From positions 186,001 through 250,000 of the forward strand of contig NZ_RCDC01000005.1 in assembly GCF_003651185.1 (NCBI RefSeq): 64,000 bases of DNA, written 5' to 3'. This document shows positions 1 to 8,735 of the stretch, piece by piece (the stretch's first letter is position 1; each line of letters opens with the position of its first letter). This stretch comes from Stenotrophomonas rhizophila (GTDB lineage: Bacteria; Pseudomonadota; Gammaproteobacteria; Xanthomonadales; Xanthomonadaceae). The translations under genes and the position numbers were made by a program. The notes under the pieces are model-generated. The model was not told where the DNA came from, did no database searches, and saw only the letters and a list, made by a program, of their open reading frames with translations.

Positions 1-1073
1 GTGTTCAAAAGCCCACTTGCTATCTCATGGTGGCCCTGCGATTTCAGCCAGTTCACCACCTCCTTGAGAGATATCTCAATGCCGTCGCCGAGTTTCCTGA
101 GATGGAGTGCACGCTCGCGAAGGCTCTTTTCACTTGCAATATGCGAATTTCTGGCCAGTTTCAGTGCATTTTTCTCGCCATCGTCACGGATCCGGTAATG
201 ATGATAGAAGTGCGTAATGCGTGAACCGAACAAGAGCAGAGCGATACTTGCAATAGCCATGACCATCTGGGTCGTAAAGGTCGTCGGATCAAATGCCAAC
301 GGATACGGTTTTGGTGTCGTAAGCCCAATGATGAGATTGAGTGATGGCACGGCTATCGCCGCTCCGCGCCAACCGAGCAGGCAGGTAAGGGCAATGGCCG
401 GTAGCGCCATCAGCAACTGCAGACTCGTCTTGACCGTGGCTGATTCTGCGGGAATCAGTACCGAGGCCATGCCGGTCAGGATCATCAACGCCAGCGCAGC
501 GATACTCGGTGTGAGGAAACGTCCTGTCCATGTCAGTTCGGTGCGCCGGCTTGCCCAAAGCAGGGCAAGCGGTACGACCGTCAGAATGCCGATGAAGTCG
601 CCTACGATGTAGCGCGCCGCACCGGTAAGTAGTGGTACATCCGGGGTGGGCCAAAGCAAGTGCATAAGCACCAGATTCAACGAGGTGACAGCTACGGCCG
701 ATGCGGCCCCAACCGATAGTAGCCAGGCTTGGGTGGTGGCGGCCACCACCCTGCGATGCAGTCGCACGATCATTGCTACCGTGGGCATCAGTGAGACGGA
801 GGCGAGGATGACCCACGTCAACCCGTACTTGTCGATCATCGGGTAACGCATCTGAGCAAAGTAGGCGTATTCGCCGAGGAACAGGTAGGGCCACAGCCGA
901 GGCGGGCAGAGCAGCAGCGCAGCCACTCGTATACCCGCAGGCAGGTAGAACTGGTCGAGGGACAGTTTGCGCGCTCCCCAACATGCAAACGCATAGATGA
1001 CCGCGAGAACAAGCCCGATCGGCTCGATCCGCAGATTCAACTGAAGTCCGTTTTTCCACCATTCTCCGCGCAC
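1..1073 (-). CDS. MASE1-domain membrane sensor protein, probable sensor kinase (C-terminus cut by window edge)
   Basis: The minus-strand frame is open from a GTG at 1073 to the window edge (about 357 codons seen). The GTG follows a GGGGGAG ribosome binding site and begins MRGEWWKNGLQLN. The translation is a chain of hydrophobic segments with short loops, including RLWPYLFLGEYAYFA, WVILASVSLMPTVAMIVRL, a GDFIGILTVVPLALLW stretch and ALTCLLGWRGAAIAVP. This is the layout of MASE1, an eight-helix sensory domain of bacterial signalling proteins. After the last helix a charged segment runs to the edge (SEKSLRERALHLRKLGDGIEIS), as expected before a histidine-kinase output module, but no ATPase domain is inside the window. 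MASE1 is also fused to GGDEF domains, so the kinase output is inference. The ligand is unknown. Confidence 0.7.
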   Translation of the reverse strand, partial: MRGEWWKNGLQLNLRIEPIGLVLAVIYAFACWGARKLSLDQFYLPAGIRVAALLLCPPRLWPYLFLGEYAYFAQMRYPMIDKYGLTWVILASVSLMPTVAMIVRLHRRVVAATTQAWLLSVGAASAVAVTSLNLVLMHLLWPTPDVPLLTGAARYIVGDFIGILTVVPLALLWASRRTELTWTGRFLTPSIAALALMILTGMASVLIPAESATVKTSLQLLMALPAIALTCLLGWRGAAIAVPSLNLIIGLTTPKPYPLAFDPTTFTTQMVMAIASIALLLFGSRITHFYHHYRIRDDGEKNALKLARNSHIASEKSLRERALHLRKLGDGIEISLKEVVNWLKSQGHHEIASGLLN

Positions 1074-1214
1074 CGGCTCCCCCTGTTCGTGCCTTCAACA
1101 TCCCTGTGTAGCAATGCCGCGATTAGATTGGACGGTATATATACGCGCCCGATTATGCAATTGCGCAAACGGTCTGGCGCGATGGCGGCACAGGGTATGG
1201 ATGGACGCACAGGC

Positions 1215-1242
1215 ATGTGTCACGTTCATGGGCGTGACACAT
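1215..1242. promoter_or_regulatory. 10-bp perfect inverted repeat, operator-like
   Basis: ATGTGTCACG and CGTGACACAT are perfect reverse complements separated by 8 bases, about 140 bp upstream of the sensor gene start. The arm spacing of about 18 bp centre to centre fits a dimeric regulator bound to one face of the helix. No T-run follows, so a terminator is unlikely. The binding protein is unknown. Confidence 0.5.
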
Positions 1243-1333
1243 ATCTCATTTTGGGGTGATGTCCTTCACGCCGGCTCTGGCGCCGGCGTTGGTGAGGCGC
1301 TGCAGTCACGCGGATGAATCCACCAACTCGAGG

Positions 1334-1361
1334 AACGCCTGTCTCAGTCACGGCAGGCGTT
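1334..1361. repeat. 8-bp inverted repeat
   Basis: AACGCCTG and CAGGCGTT flank a 12-base spacer. It could be an operator or a weak hairpin. There is no T-tail and no neighbouring gene end that it would terminate. Confidence 0.35.
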
Positions 1362-1695
1362 GATGTGACGCATTCTGCTCGGTTTCGTTGTTATGTGATC
1401 CGACGCGTGAAAGGCGTGGTAGGCACCGCCATAACATCTGCTGCCCCTCCCGTTTTGGAACCGCCGGAAAGTGGAAAGCCTGATTTCAGACGCCGCGCCC
1501 CGTCTCACTTTTCCGTCGCAGTGCGTCGGGCGAGCAGCCTACGGCACGACGATTGTCACAACGCCCCGGCAGACGGCCACTGAGCTCGGTGAGTGTCTGG
1601 AAATGTCGAATCGACGCAAGAGCTCGAACCCGCCGCCGCGCAGTACCCGGCCGGCACCGCCACCGAGCCCGCCACCCCGAAAGCCCCTTAAGCCC

Positions 1696-2982
1696 TCACC
1701 ACAACGCGTCCCGCAGTTTGTACCAGGACATCGCCGCAACCAGCAGCGGGGTCCGCAGCATGCGCCCGCCGGGGAAGGGGCGGTGCGGAATGCGTTCGAA
1801 TACATCCAGGCGCTCCGCCTGGCCGGCGATGGCTTCGGCCAGCACCTGGCCCGCCAGGCCCGCCGCGGCAACACCGTGGCCCGAGAAGCCCTGCGCGAAA
1901 TAGACATTCGGGGTCAGTCGGCCCCAGTGCGGGGCGCGGTTGCGGGTGATGTCCACATAGCCGCCCCACACGTACTCCAGCTCCACGTCGGCCAGCTGCG
2001 GAAACACCGCGCGCATGCGCCGGGTCATCACACCGCGCAGGCCAGGCGGGGGCAGGGCGGAGTAGCTGGCTTGGCCGCCGAACAGCAGGCGGTGATCGCG
2101 GCTGAGGCGGAAATAGTCCAGTGCCCAGCTGACGTCGGCCACCGCCATGCCGTTGCGGATCAGCGATTCCGCCCGCGCCTGCCCAAGGACCGCACTGGCA
2201 CCGATATAGGTGCCGACCGGCATGATCCGCGATTCCAGCTCCGGCGCGATGCCCTCCAGCCAGGCGTTGCCGGCGATCACCACGTGGTCGGCGCTGACCG
2301 TGCCGTGTGCGGTACGCAGCTGCGGCCGGGGCCCGCGGATCAGCTGCAGGACCGGGGACTGCTCGTGGATCACCGCGCCGGCCGCCTCCGCGGCACGGGC
2401 CAGCCCCTGCGCGTAGGCCAGCGGATGCAGGTGGCCGCTGTGGGGATCGAACATCGCCCCGCGATAGCGGGGGCTGTCCAGCTGCCCGCGCAGCTGCGTG
2501 CGGTCCCACCATTGCAGGGGATAGTCGTAGCGCTGGGCCAGATCGATCAGCCCGGCGCGCAGCATGCGCTCCTGGCGGGGTTTGATCGGCACGCTGGCGT
2601 GGCCATCGCGCCAATCGCACTCGATCTGGTGATGGGTGATGCGATCACGCAGCAGGCGCATGCCATCGCGCGAGAACTCGAACAGCGCCCGCGCGTCTTC
2701 AGCACCCACCAGATGCTCGAGCGTATCCACTTCGCAGCCGTAGCCGACGATCGCCTGGCCACCGTTGCGGCCGGACGCACCCCAGCCCACGCGGTGCGCC
2801 TCCAGCAGCACGACGCGATAACCGCGCTCGGCCAGGGTCAGGGCGGCGGACAGGCCGGTGTAGCCGGCACCCAGCACGCAGACATCGGCGCTGAGATCGC
2901 CCGTCAACGGTTCACGTAGCGGCGCGCCCGGCACGCTGTCGGCGTACCAGCTGGGTGCATGCGCCTCGCCGGCAGCCGTCAT
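1696..2982 (-). CDS. puuB: Gamma-glutamylputrescine oxidase (FAD-dependent amine oxidoreductase)
   Basis: 428 aa. It oxidises gamma-glutamyl-putrescine to gamma-glutamyl-aminobutyraldehyde with release of ammonia and H2O2. Near the N-terminus is a dinucleotide-binding fold (ADVCVLGAGYTGLSAALTLA, then an acidic VVLLEAH strand end), followed by the GASGRNGGQ stretch typical of DAO-type oxidases such as PuuB. The C-terminus has the conserved YVWGGYVDITRNRAPHWG and GFSGHGVAAAGLAG blocks. The length fits the family. The start is the Met beginning MTAAGEAHAPSW; an upstream in-frame Met at 3039 is possible but the extra residues look unconserved, and neither has a good Shine-Dalgarno site. It is divergent from puuD-puuA, sharing a roughly 200-bp intergenic region, which suggests common control by putrescine. 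Confidence 0.85.
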   Translation of the reverse strand: MTAAGEAHAPSWYADSVPGAPLREPLTGDLSADVCVLGAGYTGLSAALTLAERGYRVVLLEAHRVGWGASGRNGGQAIVGYGCEVDTLEHLVGAEDARALFEFSRDGMRLLRDRITHHQIECDWRDGHASVPIKPRQERMLRAGLIDLAQRYDYPLQWWDRTQLRGQLDSPRYRGAMFDPHSGHLHPLAYAQGLARAAEAAGAVIHEQSPVLQLIRGPRPQLRTAHGTVSADHVVIAGNAWLEGIAPELESRIMPVGTYIGASAVLGQARAESLIRNGMAVADVSWALDYFRLSRDHRLLFGGQASYSALPPPGLRGVMTRRMRAVFPQLADVELEYVWGGYVDITRNRAPHWGRLTPNVYFAQGFSGHGVAAAGLAGQVLAEAIAGQAERLDVFERIPHRPFPGGRMLRTPLLVAAMSWYKLRDALW

Positions 2983-3179
2983 GCCGGGCACCGGCGGGAA
3001 GAGGACAGGACAACAATCATGGACAAAGGATGCCAGCAACCGGCGCGCGGGACAGGGGTCAGTCTGTCGCAGCTACTGCCGCCGGCGTGTGAGGGGCGCG
3101 CGCGCCGGCGGTGGCGCGCTGTGTTGCGCGAGGTCTGCGCACGGGGGTAACGTGGCTGCAGGTCATCCGAGCATGACGC

Positions 3180-3938
3180 ATGGTCTCGCCCCCTTGGGTC
3201 GGCCTGCCCACCGACAGCACGATGCTGGGCCATCACCGCTTCGCGGCGGCGGGTGAGAAGTACATCCGCGCGCTGGCCGAAGCGGCCGGTGTTACCCCGG
3301 TGCTGCTGCCCAGCCTGCAGCCGCCGTTGCCGGCCGCGCATTGGCTGAGCCGCCTGCACGGCCTGCTGCTGACCGGCGCGGTGAGCAATATCGAACCGCA
3401 TCTGTATGCCGGGCCCCCGAGCTGGCCCGGCAACCGCCATGATCCGGCGCGCGATGCGAACGCGCTCTCCCTGTTGCATGAGGCGCTGGCCCGCGACCTG
3501 CCCGTGCTGGCGATCTGCCGGGGTTTCCAGGAATTGAACGTCGCGCTCGGTGGCAGTCTGCACCCGCGCGTGCACGCGGTGCCGGGCATGAACGATCATC
3601 GTGAAGACCCGCAGGCGCCGGTCGAGGTGCACTATGGGCCGGCGCATGCGGTCCAGCTGTGTGAGGGTGGTTGGCTGGCCGGCTGGGCCGGCGCGCCCAC
3701 GGCACGGGTCAATTCCGTGCACGGGCAGGGCATCGATCGTTTGGCCGAGGGCCTGCAGATCGAGGCCGTCGCTGAGGATGGCCTGATAGAAGCCGCCCGC
3801 AGCACCGCGCATCGTTTCGTGCTTGGGGTGCAGTGGCATCCGGAGTGGCGGGTGTCCGACAATTCGTTCTATCACAGCATTTTTCACGCTTTCGGCGATG
3901 CTTGTCGCCGCAACTCTCTTACAGCAGACCGGTCATGA
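3180..3938 (+). CDS. puuD: Gamma-glutamyl-gamma-aminobutyrate hydrolase
   Basis: 252 aa. It is a class I glutamine-amidotransferase-like hydrolase that releases GABA and glutamate from gamma-Glu-GABA in the cytoplasm. The nucleophile elbow is AICRGFQELNVALGG (Cys in CRG), and the C-terminal His is in VQWHPEW. The N-terminal VGLPTD and LLTGAVSNIEP segments match the PuuD branch. ATG at 3180 is the start that gives the usual N-terminus; the ribosome binding site is weak. Its stop overlaps the puuA start as ATGA, so the two are translationally coupled. It is the first gene of the rightward polyamine operon. Confidence 0.88.
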   Translation: MVSPPWVGLPTDSTMLGHHRFAAAGEKYIRALAEAAGVTPVLLPSLQPPLPAAHWLSRLHGLLLTGAVSNIEPHLYAGPPSWPGNRHDPARDANALSLLHEALARDLPVLAICRGFQELNVALGGSLHPRVHAVPGMNDHREDPQAPVEVHYGPAHAVQLCEGGWLAGWAGAPTARVNSVHGQGIDRLAEGLQIEAVAEDGLIEAARSTAHRFVLGVQWHPEWRVSDNSFYHSIFHAFGDACRRNSLTADRS

Positions 3939-5332
3939 CCACCCGAACGCGTTCGCGCAAAGCCGCCGCCCCCAAGCCTGTTCCGCAGGAGAGCACGCTG
4001 CTGCGCTGGCTCAAGGACCGGCGTATCACCGAGGTGGAGTGCCTGGTGCCGGATATCACCGGCAACGCGCGCGGCAAGATCATTCCGGCCGACAAGTTCT
4101 CGCACGATTACGGCACACGTCTGCCGGAGGGGATATTCGCCACCACGGTCACCGGCGAATTCCCGGACGACTACTACGAGCTGACCTCGCCCTCGGACTC
4201 GGACATGATCCTGCGCCCGGATGCCGATACGGTACGGATGGTGCCCTGGGCGACCGATCCGACCGCGCAGGTCATCCACGACTGTTTCACCAAGACCGGT
4301 GAGCCGCATGAGCTGGCCCCGCGCAATGTGCTGCGGCGCGTCCTCAATGCCTATGCCGAACTGGGCCTGCGCCCGGTGGTGGCACCGGAGCTGGAGTTCT
4401 TCCTGGTCCAGAAGAACACCGACCCGGATTTCCCGCTGCTGCCGCCGGCCGGCCGCTCCGGGCGTCCTGAAACCGCGCGCCAGTCGTACTCGATCGATGC
4501 GGTGAACGAGTTCGATCCGATCCTCGATCTGATGTACGACTACTGCGATGCGATGAAGCTGGACGTGGATACGCTGATCCATGAATCCGGCGCCGCACAG
4601 CTGGAGGTCAACTTCACCCACGCCAATGCGATGGATCTGGCCGATCAGGTATTCCTGTTCAAGCGCACCATGCGTGAGTCGGCGATGCGCCACGGCATCT
4701 ATGCCACCTTCCTGGCCAAGCCAATGGAGAACGAGCCGGGCAGTGCGATGCATATCCACCAGAGCCTGCTGCGGATCAGCGATGGCAGCAACGTATTCAC
4801 CGGCGAGCATGGCGGTGAGGATTTCAGCCCGTTGTTCGGCCATTACCTGGCTGGCCTGCAGAAGTACGTCCCGGCGGCGATGGCGTTTTTCGCTCCGAAC
4901 GTGAACTCCTACCGCCGGCTGATGTTCGGCGAGGTTTCCCCAAGCAACGTGCACTGGGGCTTCGACAACCGCACCTGCGGGCTGCGCGTGCCGCTGGATA
5001 CGCCGGAGAACATGCGGGTGGAAAGCCGGTTCGCCGGTTCGGATGCCAACCCCTACCTGGCCATCGCCGCGACCCTGGCGGCTGGGCTGCTGGGCATCCG
5101 CGAGCAAGGCTCCCCGACCGCGCCGATCAGTGGCAGCGCCAAGGAGCTGGGCTATGACCTGCCGCGCTCGCTGGGCGAGGCGCTGGACGGGCTGGAAGCC
5201 TGCCCGGAACTGCGCGAGATGCTCGGCGAGCGCTTCTGCCGCGCCTACGTGTCGGTCAAGCGCAAGGAATACGAGACCTTCTTCCGGGTGATCAGCTCCT
5301 GGGAGCGCGAGTTCCTGCTGCTCAACGTCTGA
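3935..5332 (+). CDS. puuA: Gamma-glutamylputrescine synthetase (glutamine synthetase family)
   Basis: 465 aa. It joins glutamate to putrescine using ATP, the first step of the gamma-glutamyl route. The glutamine synthetase fold is seen as VVAPELEFFLV (metal-binding Glu), QLEVNFTHANA, the GSAMHIHQSL loop with catalytic His, NSYRRL and ESRFAGSDANPYLAIAA. The specific PuuA-type relatives in Proteobacteria have this length. The start is the ATG overlapping the puuD stop (ATGA at 3935-3938); a longer open frame upstream is only the read-through of puuD. True glutamine synthetase is unlikely because of the context and the N-terminal VPDITGNARGKIIPA sequence. Confidence 0.87.
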   Translation: MTTRTRSRKAAAPKPVPQESTLLRWLKDRRITEVECLVPDITGNARGKIIPADKFSHDYGTRLPEGIFATTVTGEFPDDYYELTSPSDSDMILRPDADTVRMVPWATDPTAQVIHDCFTKTGEPHELAPRNVLRRVLNAYAELGLRPVVAPELEFFLVQKNTDPDFPLLPPAGRSGRPETARQSYSIDAVNEFDPILDLMYDYCDAMKLDVDTLIHESGAAQLEVNFTHANAMDLADQVFLFKRTMRESAMRHGIYATFLAKPMENEPGSAMHIHQSLLRISDGSNVFTGEHGGEDFSPLFGHYLAGLQKYVPAAMAFFAPNVNSYRRLMFGEVSPSNVHWGFDNRTCGLRVPLDTPENMRVESRFAGSDANPYLAIAATLAAGLLGIREQGSPTAPISGSAKELGYDLPRSLGEALDGLEACPELREMLGERFCRAYVSVKRKEYETFFRVISSWEREFLLLNV

Positions 5333-5351
5333 CCCGAGGCACCTGATCCGG

Positions 5352-5370
5352 CATGGCCGTGAGGGCCATG
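5352..5370 (+). terminator. Short hairpin after puuA
   Basis: CATGGCC and GGCCATG form a perfect 7-bp stem with a 5-base loop, 19 bp after the puuA stop. There is no T-run, so this may only stabilise or attenuate the transcript before potF. Confidence 0.3.
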
Positions 5371-5464
5371 TGCTGGGAAAATGGGGGCATGCCCGGTAGG
5401 CTGGCACCCGTTGCGCCGGTCCGGCCGGTTCCCCCCAACTCGCACCTGACCTGTGGAGAGTCCG

Positions 5465-6571
5465 ATGAAGCTGCGAATCCTCACCCTCGGCATTGCCGTA
5501 TCCGTGCTGACCGCCTGTGGCGGCGGTGACAAGCAGGACGACGCCAAGGTGCTGAACGTCTACAACTACAGCGATTACATCGCCGAAGACACCATCCCGA
5601 ACTTCGAAAAGGCCACCGGCACCAAGGTGACCTATGACGTGTTCGACAGTGATGAGATGGTCGAAACCAAGCTGTTGGCCGGCAACAGCGGCTATGACGT
5701 GGTGGTGCCAACGCTGAACTTCTTCGGCCGCCAGATCAAGGCCGGCGTGTTCCTGCCGCTGGACAAGAGCAAGATCCCGAACCTGGCCAATCTCGACCCG
5801 GAGGTGATGAAGCGCATCGCCCAGCAAGACCCGGGCAACGAGTACGGCGTGCCGTACATGATCGGCACCACCGGCATCGGCTACAACGTGGAGCTGCTCA
5901 AGCAGCGCTTCGGTGGCAGCACCGACATCGCCAACAGCTGGGATCTGATCTTCAAGCCGGAAAACATCGCCAAGATGAAGGACTGCGGGATCACCATCCT
6001 GGATACGCCGTCGGACATGATCCCGATCGCACTGCACTACCTGGGCGAAGATCCGCACAGCCAGGACCCGGTCACGCTGGAGAAGGCCGCCGCGCTGCTC
6101 AAGACGATCCGCCCGTACGTGCAGAACTTCCACTCCTCGCAGTACGTGGGCTCGCTGGCCAACGGCGGCACCTGCCTGGTGGTGGGCTGGTCCGGTGACA
6201 TCATCCAGGCGCGTGACCGTGCAGCTGAAGCCTCCAATGGCGTGACCGTGGCCTACTCGATCCCGCGCGAAGGTGGCCCGCAGTGGTTCGACATGCTGGC
6301 CATCCCCAAGGATGCCAAGCACCCGGAGGCCGCCTACGCCTTCATCAACTACCTGCTGGAGCCGAAGGTCGCCGCGGCCAACACCAACTTCATCCATTAC
6401 GCCAACCCGGTGACCGCGGCCACGCCGCTGGTGGACGAATCGATCCGCACCGACCCGACCATCTACCCGCCGGCCGATGTGGCGGCGAAGATGTTCACCT
6501 ATTCGATCAACACGCCGGAAGTGGACAAGCTCTACACCCGGTTGTGGACCGAGGTGAAAACCGGGCGCTGA
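5465..6571 (+). CDS. potF: Putrescine-binding lipoprotein of the PotFGHI ABC transporter
   Basis: 368 aa. It is the periplasmic solute-binding component delivering putrescine to PotGHI. The N-terminus is a lipoprotein signal with lipobox LTAC followed by Gly residues, so it is probably anchored to the membrane rather than soluble as in E. coli. The mature part has the spermidine/putrescine-binding motifs NVYNYSDYIAEDTIPNFEKATG, GYDVVVPT, MIGTTGIGYN, and VGWSGDI. ATG at 5465 follows GGAGAG at good spacing; an in-frame Met 12 bp upstream is less likely. It sits 132 bp after puuA and is followed by a GC-rich hairpin before potG. Confidence 0.9.
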   Translation: MKLRILTLGIAVSVLTACGGGDKQDDAKVLNVYNYSDYIAEDTIPNFEKATGTKVTYDVFDSDEMVETKLLAGNSGYDVVVPTLNFFGRQIKAGVFLPLDKSKIPNLANLDPEVMKRIAQQDPGNEYGVPYMIGTTGIGYNVELLKQRFGGSTDIANSWDLIFKPENIAKMKDCGITILDTPSDMIPIALHYLGEDPHSQDPVTLEKAAALLKTIRPYVQNFHSSQYVGSLANGGTCLVVGWSGDIIQARDRAAEASNGVTVAYSIPREGGPQWFDMLAIPKDAKHPEAAYAFINYLLEPKVAAANTNFIHYANPVTAATPLVDESIRTDPTIYPPADVAAKMFTYSINTPEVDKLYTRLWTEVKTGR

Positions 6572-6581
6572 CCGCCCCCGC

Positions 6582-6604
6582 GACGCCGGCCCCGCGCCGG
6601 CGTC
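6582..6604 (+). terminator. GC-rich hairpin between potF and potG (possible attenuator)
   Basis: GACGCCGGC and GCCGGCGTC form a perfect 9-bp stem with a 5-base loop, followed by TCGTTTC. Such intercistronic hairpins after binding-protein genes often protect the upstream mRNA or lower expression of the membrane subunits. Function here is inferred. Confidence 0.45.
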
Positions 6605-6693
6605 GTCGTTTCAGGGGGTAGGACATGACGCGGCCACCACCGGTAAAATGGCATTCTCCCCCCGTCCCGCCGCCGCTCCCGGAGCCGCTGACC

Positions 6694-7827
6694 ATGCCAT
6701 TTGAAGCCAAGCCGGAAGGCGCGGTCCTGCCGGTCCTGGAACCGGGCTACCTGTCCATCCGCGCGCTGCGCAAGGAGTTCGACGGCTTCGTCGCGCTCGA
6801 CGACGTCACCCTGGACGTGCGCAAAGGCGAGATATTCGCGCTGCTGGGTGGCTCGGGCAGTGGCAAATCGACGCTGCTGCGCTGCCTGGGCGGCTTCGAG
6901 ACCCCCACCCAGGGCACCATCGACCTGGACGGCCAGCGCATCAACGCGCTGCCGCCGTACCAGCGCCCGATCAACATGATGTTCCAGTCCTACGCGCTGT
7001 TCCCGCACATGACGGTGGAGCAGAACATCGCTTTCGGCCTGAAGCAGGACGGCATGGCGCGTGATGCGATCAACCGCCGTGTCGGCGAAATGCTGGAGCT
7101 GGTGCAGCTGGGCAAGCTGGCCAAGCGCAAGCCGCACCAACTCTCCGGCGGTCAGCAGCAGCGCGTGGCGCTGGCGCGGTCGCTGGCCAAAGGCCCGAAG
7201 CTGCTGTTGCTGGATGAGCCGATGGGCGCGCTGGACAAGAAGCTGCGCTCGCAGATGCAGCTGGAGCTGGTCAACATCATCGAGACCACCGGGGTGACCT
7301 GCGTGATGGTCACCCACGATCAGGAAGAGGCCATGACCATGGCCACCCGGATCGCGGTGATGGATGCCGGCTGGATCCAGCAGGTCGGCAAGCCGGATGA
7401 AATCTACGAGCAGCCGGCCAACCGCTTCGTGGCCGAGTTCATCGGCTCGGTGAACCTGTTCGATGGCGTGCTCGATGAGGACCTGCCCGAGTACGTCACC
7501 GTGCGCACGCCGCTGTTCCCCGCACCGATCTACGTCGCCCACGGCATCACCGGTTACGAAGGCCAGCCGGTGGCGTTCGCGCTGCGCCCGGAGAAGGTGA
7601 TGATCGGCAAGGACGAGCCGGCCGGGGATACCAACAAGGCCCAGGGCGTGATCGAGGAGATCGCCTACTTCGGCAGCCACTCGGTATTCCATGTGCGCCT
7701 GCCGAGCGGGGCCAAGGTGCTGTCCAACTTCGCCAATTCGCAGCGCTGGGCCAGCGATGGCCTGACCTGGGGTGACGCCGTCTGGGTGCACTGGCGCGAC
7801 AACGACGGCGTGGTGCTGACCTCATGA
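6694..7827 (+). CDS. potG: Putrescine ABC transporter ATP-binding protein
   Basis: 377 aa. It powers PotFGHI uptake in the cytoplasm. Walker A is GGSGSGKST, the Q-loop lies in MFQSYALFPHMTV, the signature is LSGGQQQRVALARSLA, Walker B is LLLLDEPMGALD, and the switch His is in VMVTHDQEEAMTMA. A C-terminal TOBE-type region (VAFALRPEKVMIG) is typical of polyamine ATPases. The start MPFEAKPEG is chosen because the sequence upstream is Pro-rich and non-conserved; GGAG lies about 10 bases before it. Its stop overlaps potH as ATGA. Confidence 0.9.
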   Translation: MPFEAKPEGAVLPVLEPGYLSIRALRKEFDGFVALDDVTLDVRKGEIFALLGGSGSGKSTLLRCLGGFETPTQGTIDLDGQRINALPPYQRPINMMFQSYALFPHMTVEQNIAFGLKQDGMARDAINRRVGEMLELVQLGKLAKRKPHQLSGGQQQRVALARSLAKGPKLLLLDEPMGALDKKLRSQMQLELVNIIETTGVTCVMVTHDQEEAMTMATRIAVMDAGWIQQVGKPDEIYEQPANRFVAEFIGSVNLFDGVLDEDLPEYVTVRTPLFPAPIYVAHGITGYEGQPVAFALRPEKVMIGKDEPAGDTNKAQGVIEEIAYFGSHSVFHVRLPSGAKVLSNFANSQRWASDGLTWGDAVWVHWRDNDGVVLTS

Positions 7828-8735
7828 GCGCGACCGGCTGGAAGCGCTGGCTCCCGGGCACGCGCGCCGGCGTGATCGCCGCGCCGTACCTGTGGCTGCT
7901 GCTGTTCTTCGCGGTGCCGTTCGTGATCATCCTGATGATCTCCTTCGCCCGCACCCAGGTCGGCTCGCCGCCGTACACCTGGCTGCTGGAGTACGTGGAC
8001 GGCGCGTTCTCGCTCAAGCTCAACCTCGGCAGCTACGCGGCCCTGGTCAAGGACAACCAGTACGCGCTGGCGTACCTGAGTTCGATCAAGATCGCGGTCA
8101 TCTCGACCCTGCTCACGCTGCTGATCGGCTACCCGATGGCCTACGTGATCTCGCGGATGAGCCCGGCCGCGCGCAATGTGGCGATGATGCTGGTGGTGCT
8201 GCCTTCGTGGACCTCGTTCCTGATCCGCGTGTATGCCTGGATCGGCATCCTGGACCGCAATGGCCTGCTCAACCAGCTGCTGCTCAAGCTCGGCCTGATC
8301 GATGCGCCGCTGCAGATCCTGTACACCCCGACCGCCGCCTACATCGGCATCGTGTACTGCTACCTGCCGTTCATGGTGCTGCCGCTGTACGCCAATCTGG
8401 TCAAGCTGGACAACCGCCTGCTCGAAGCCGCCTACGACCTCGGCGCCAAGCCGTGGCAGGCCTTCGTGCGGATCACACTGCCGCTCTCGCGCACCGGCAT
8501 CATCGCCGGCTGCATGCTGGTGATGATCCCGGCCGTGGGTGAGTTCGTGATTCCGGAAATGCTCGGCGGGCCGGATACGTTGATGATCGGCCGCGTGCTG
8601 TGGGGCGAGTTCTTCAACAACCGTGACTGGCCCACGGCCTCGGCGGTGGCGATCGTGATGCTGGCCCTGCTGCTGGTACCGATCCTGCTGTTCAACCGCA
8701 TGCAGCAGCGCGAGCTGGAAGGAAAGCTGGCATGA
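7824..8735 (+). CDS. potH: Putrescine ABC transporter permease
   Basis: 303 aa inner-membrane permease with about six hydrophobic helices. The first is LWLLLFFAVPFVIILMISFA. The EAA loop that docks on PotG is seen as LEAAYDLGAKPWQAFVRITLPLS. It overlaps potG by 4 bp and potI by 4 bp, so the three are translated as a unit. Confidence 0.9.
   Translation: MSATGWKRWLPGTRAGVIAAPYLWLLLFFAVPFVIILMISFARTQVGSPPYTWLLEYVDGAFSLKLNLGSYAALVKDNQYALAYLSSIKIAVISTLLTLLIGYPMAYVISRMSPAARNVAMMLVVLPSWTSFLIRVYAWIGILDRNGLLNQLLLKLGLIDAPLQILYTPTAAYIGIVYCYLPFMVLPLYANLVKLDNRLLEAAYDLGAKPWQAFVRITLPLSRTGIIAGCMLVMIPAVGEFVIPEMLGGPDTLMIGRVLWGEFFNNRDWPTASAVAIVMLALLLVPILLFNRMQQRELEGKLA

Larger units (their letters stand above)
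1074..1695. other. Gene-free interval between the MASE1 sensor and puuB
   Basis: About 620 bp with no convincing coding region. The open frames here are GC-rich artefacts with Pro/Arg-rich translations and no family resemblance. The interval holds two clear inverted repeats (1215-1242 and 1334-1361) and a smaller GC-rich one (CGCCGGC/GCCGGCG, about 1270-1289). It must contain the sensor's promoter and the 3' end of the puuB transcript; no T-tailed terminator was found after puuB. Confidence 0.6.

Noticed and set aside
289..1101. A 270-codon minus-strand frame at the left edge
   Set aside because: It is the wrong frame; the neighbouring frame gives regular membrane helices of a MASE1 domain and starts after a good ribosome binding site.
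1471..2919. A 482-codon plus-strand open frame over puuB
   Set aside because: Pro/Arg/Gln-rich shadow; the minus strand encodes a clear FAD oxidoreductase.
3884..6397. An 837-codon minus-strand open frame
   Set aside because: It is the antisense shadow of puuA and potF.
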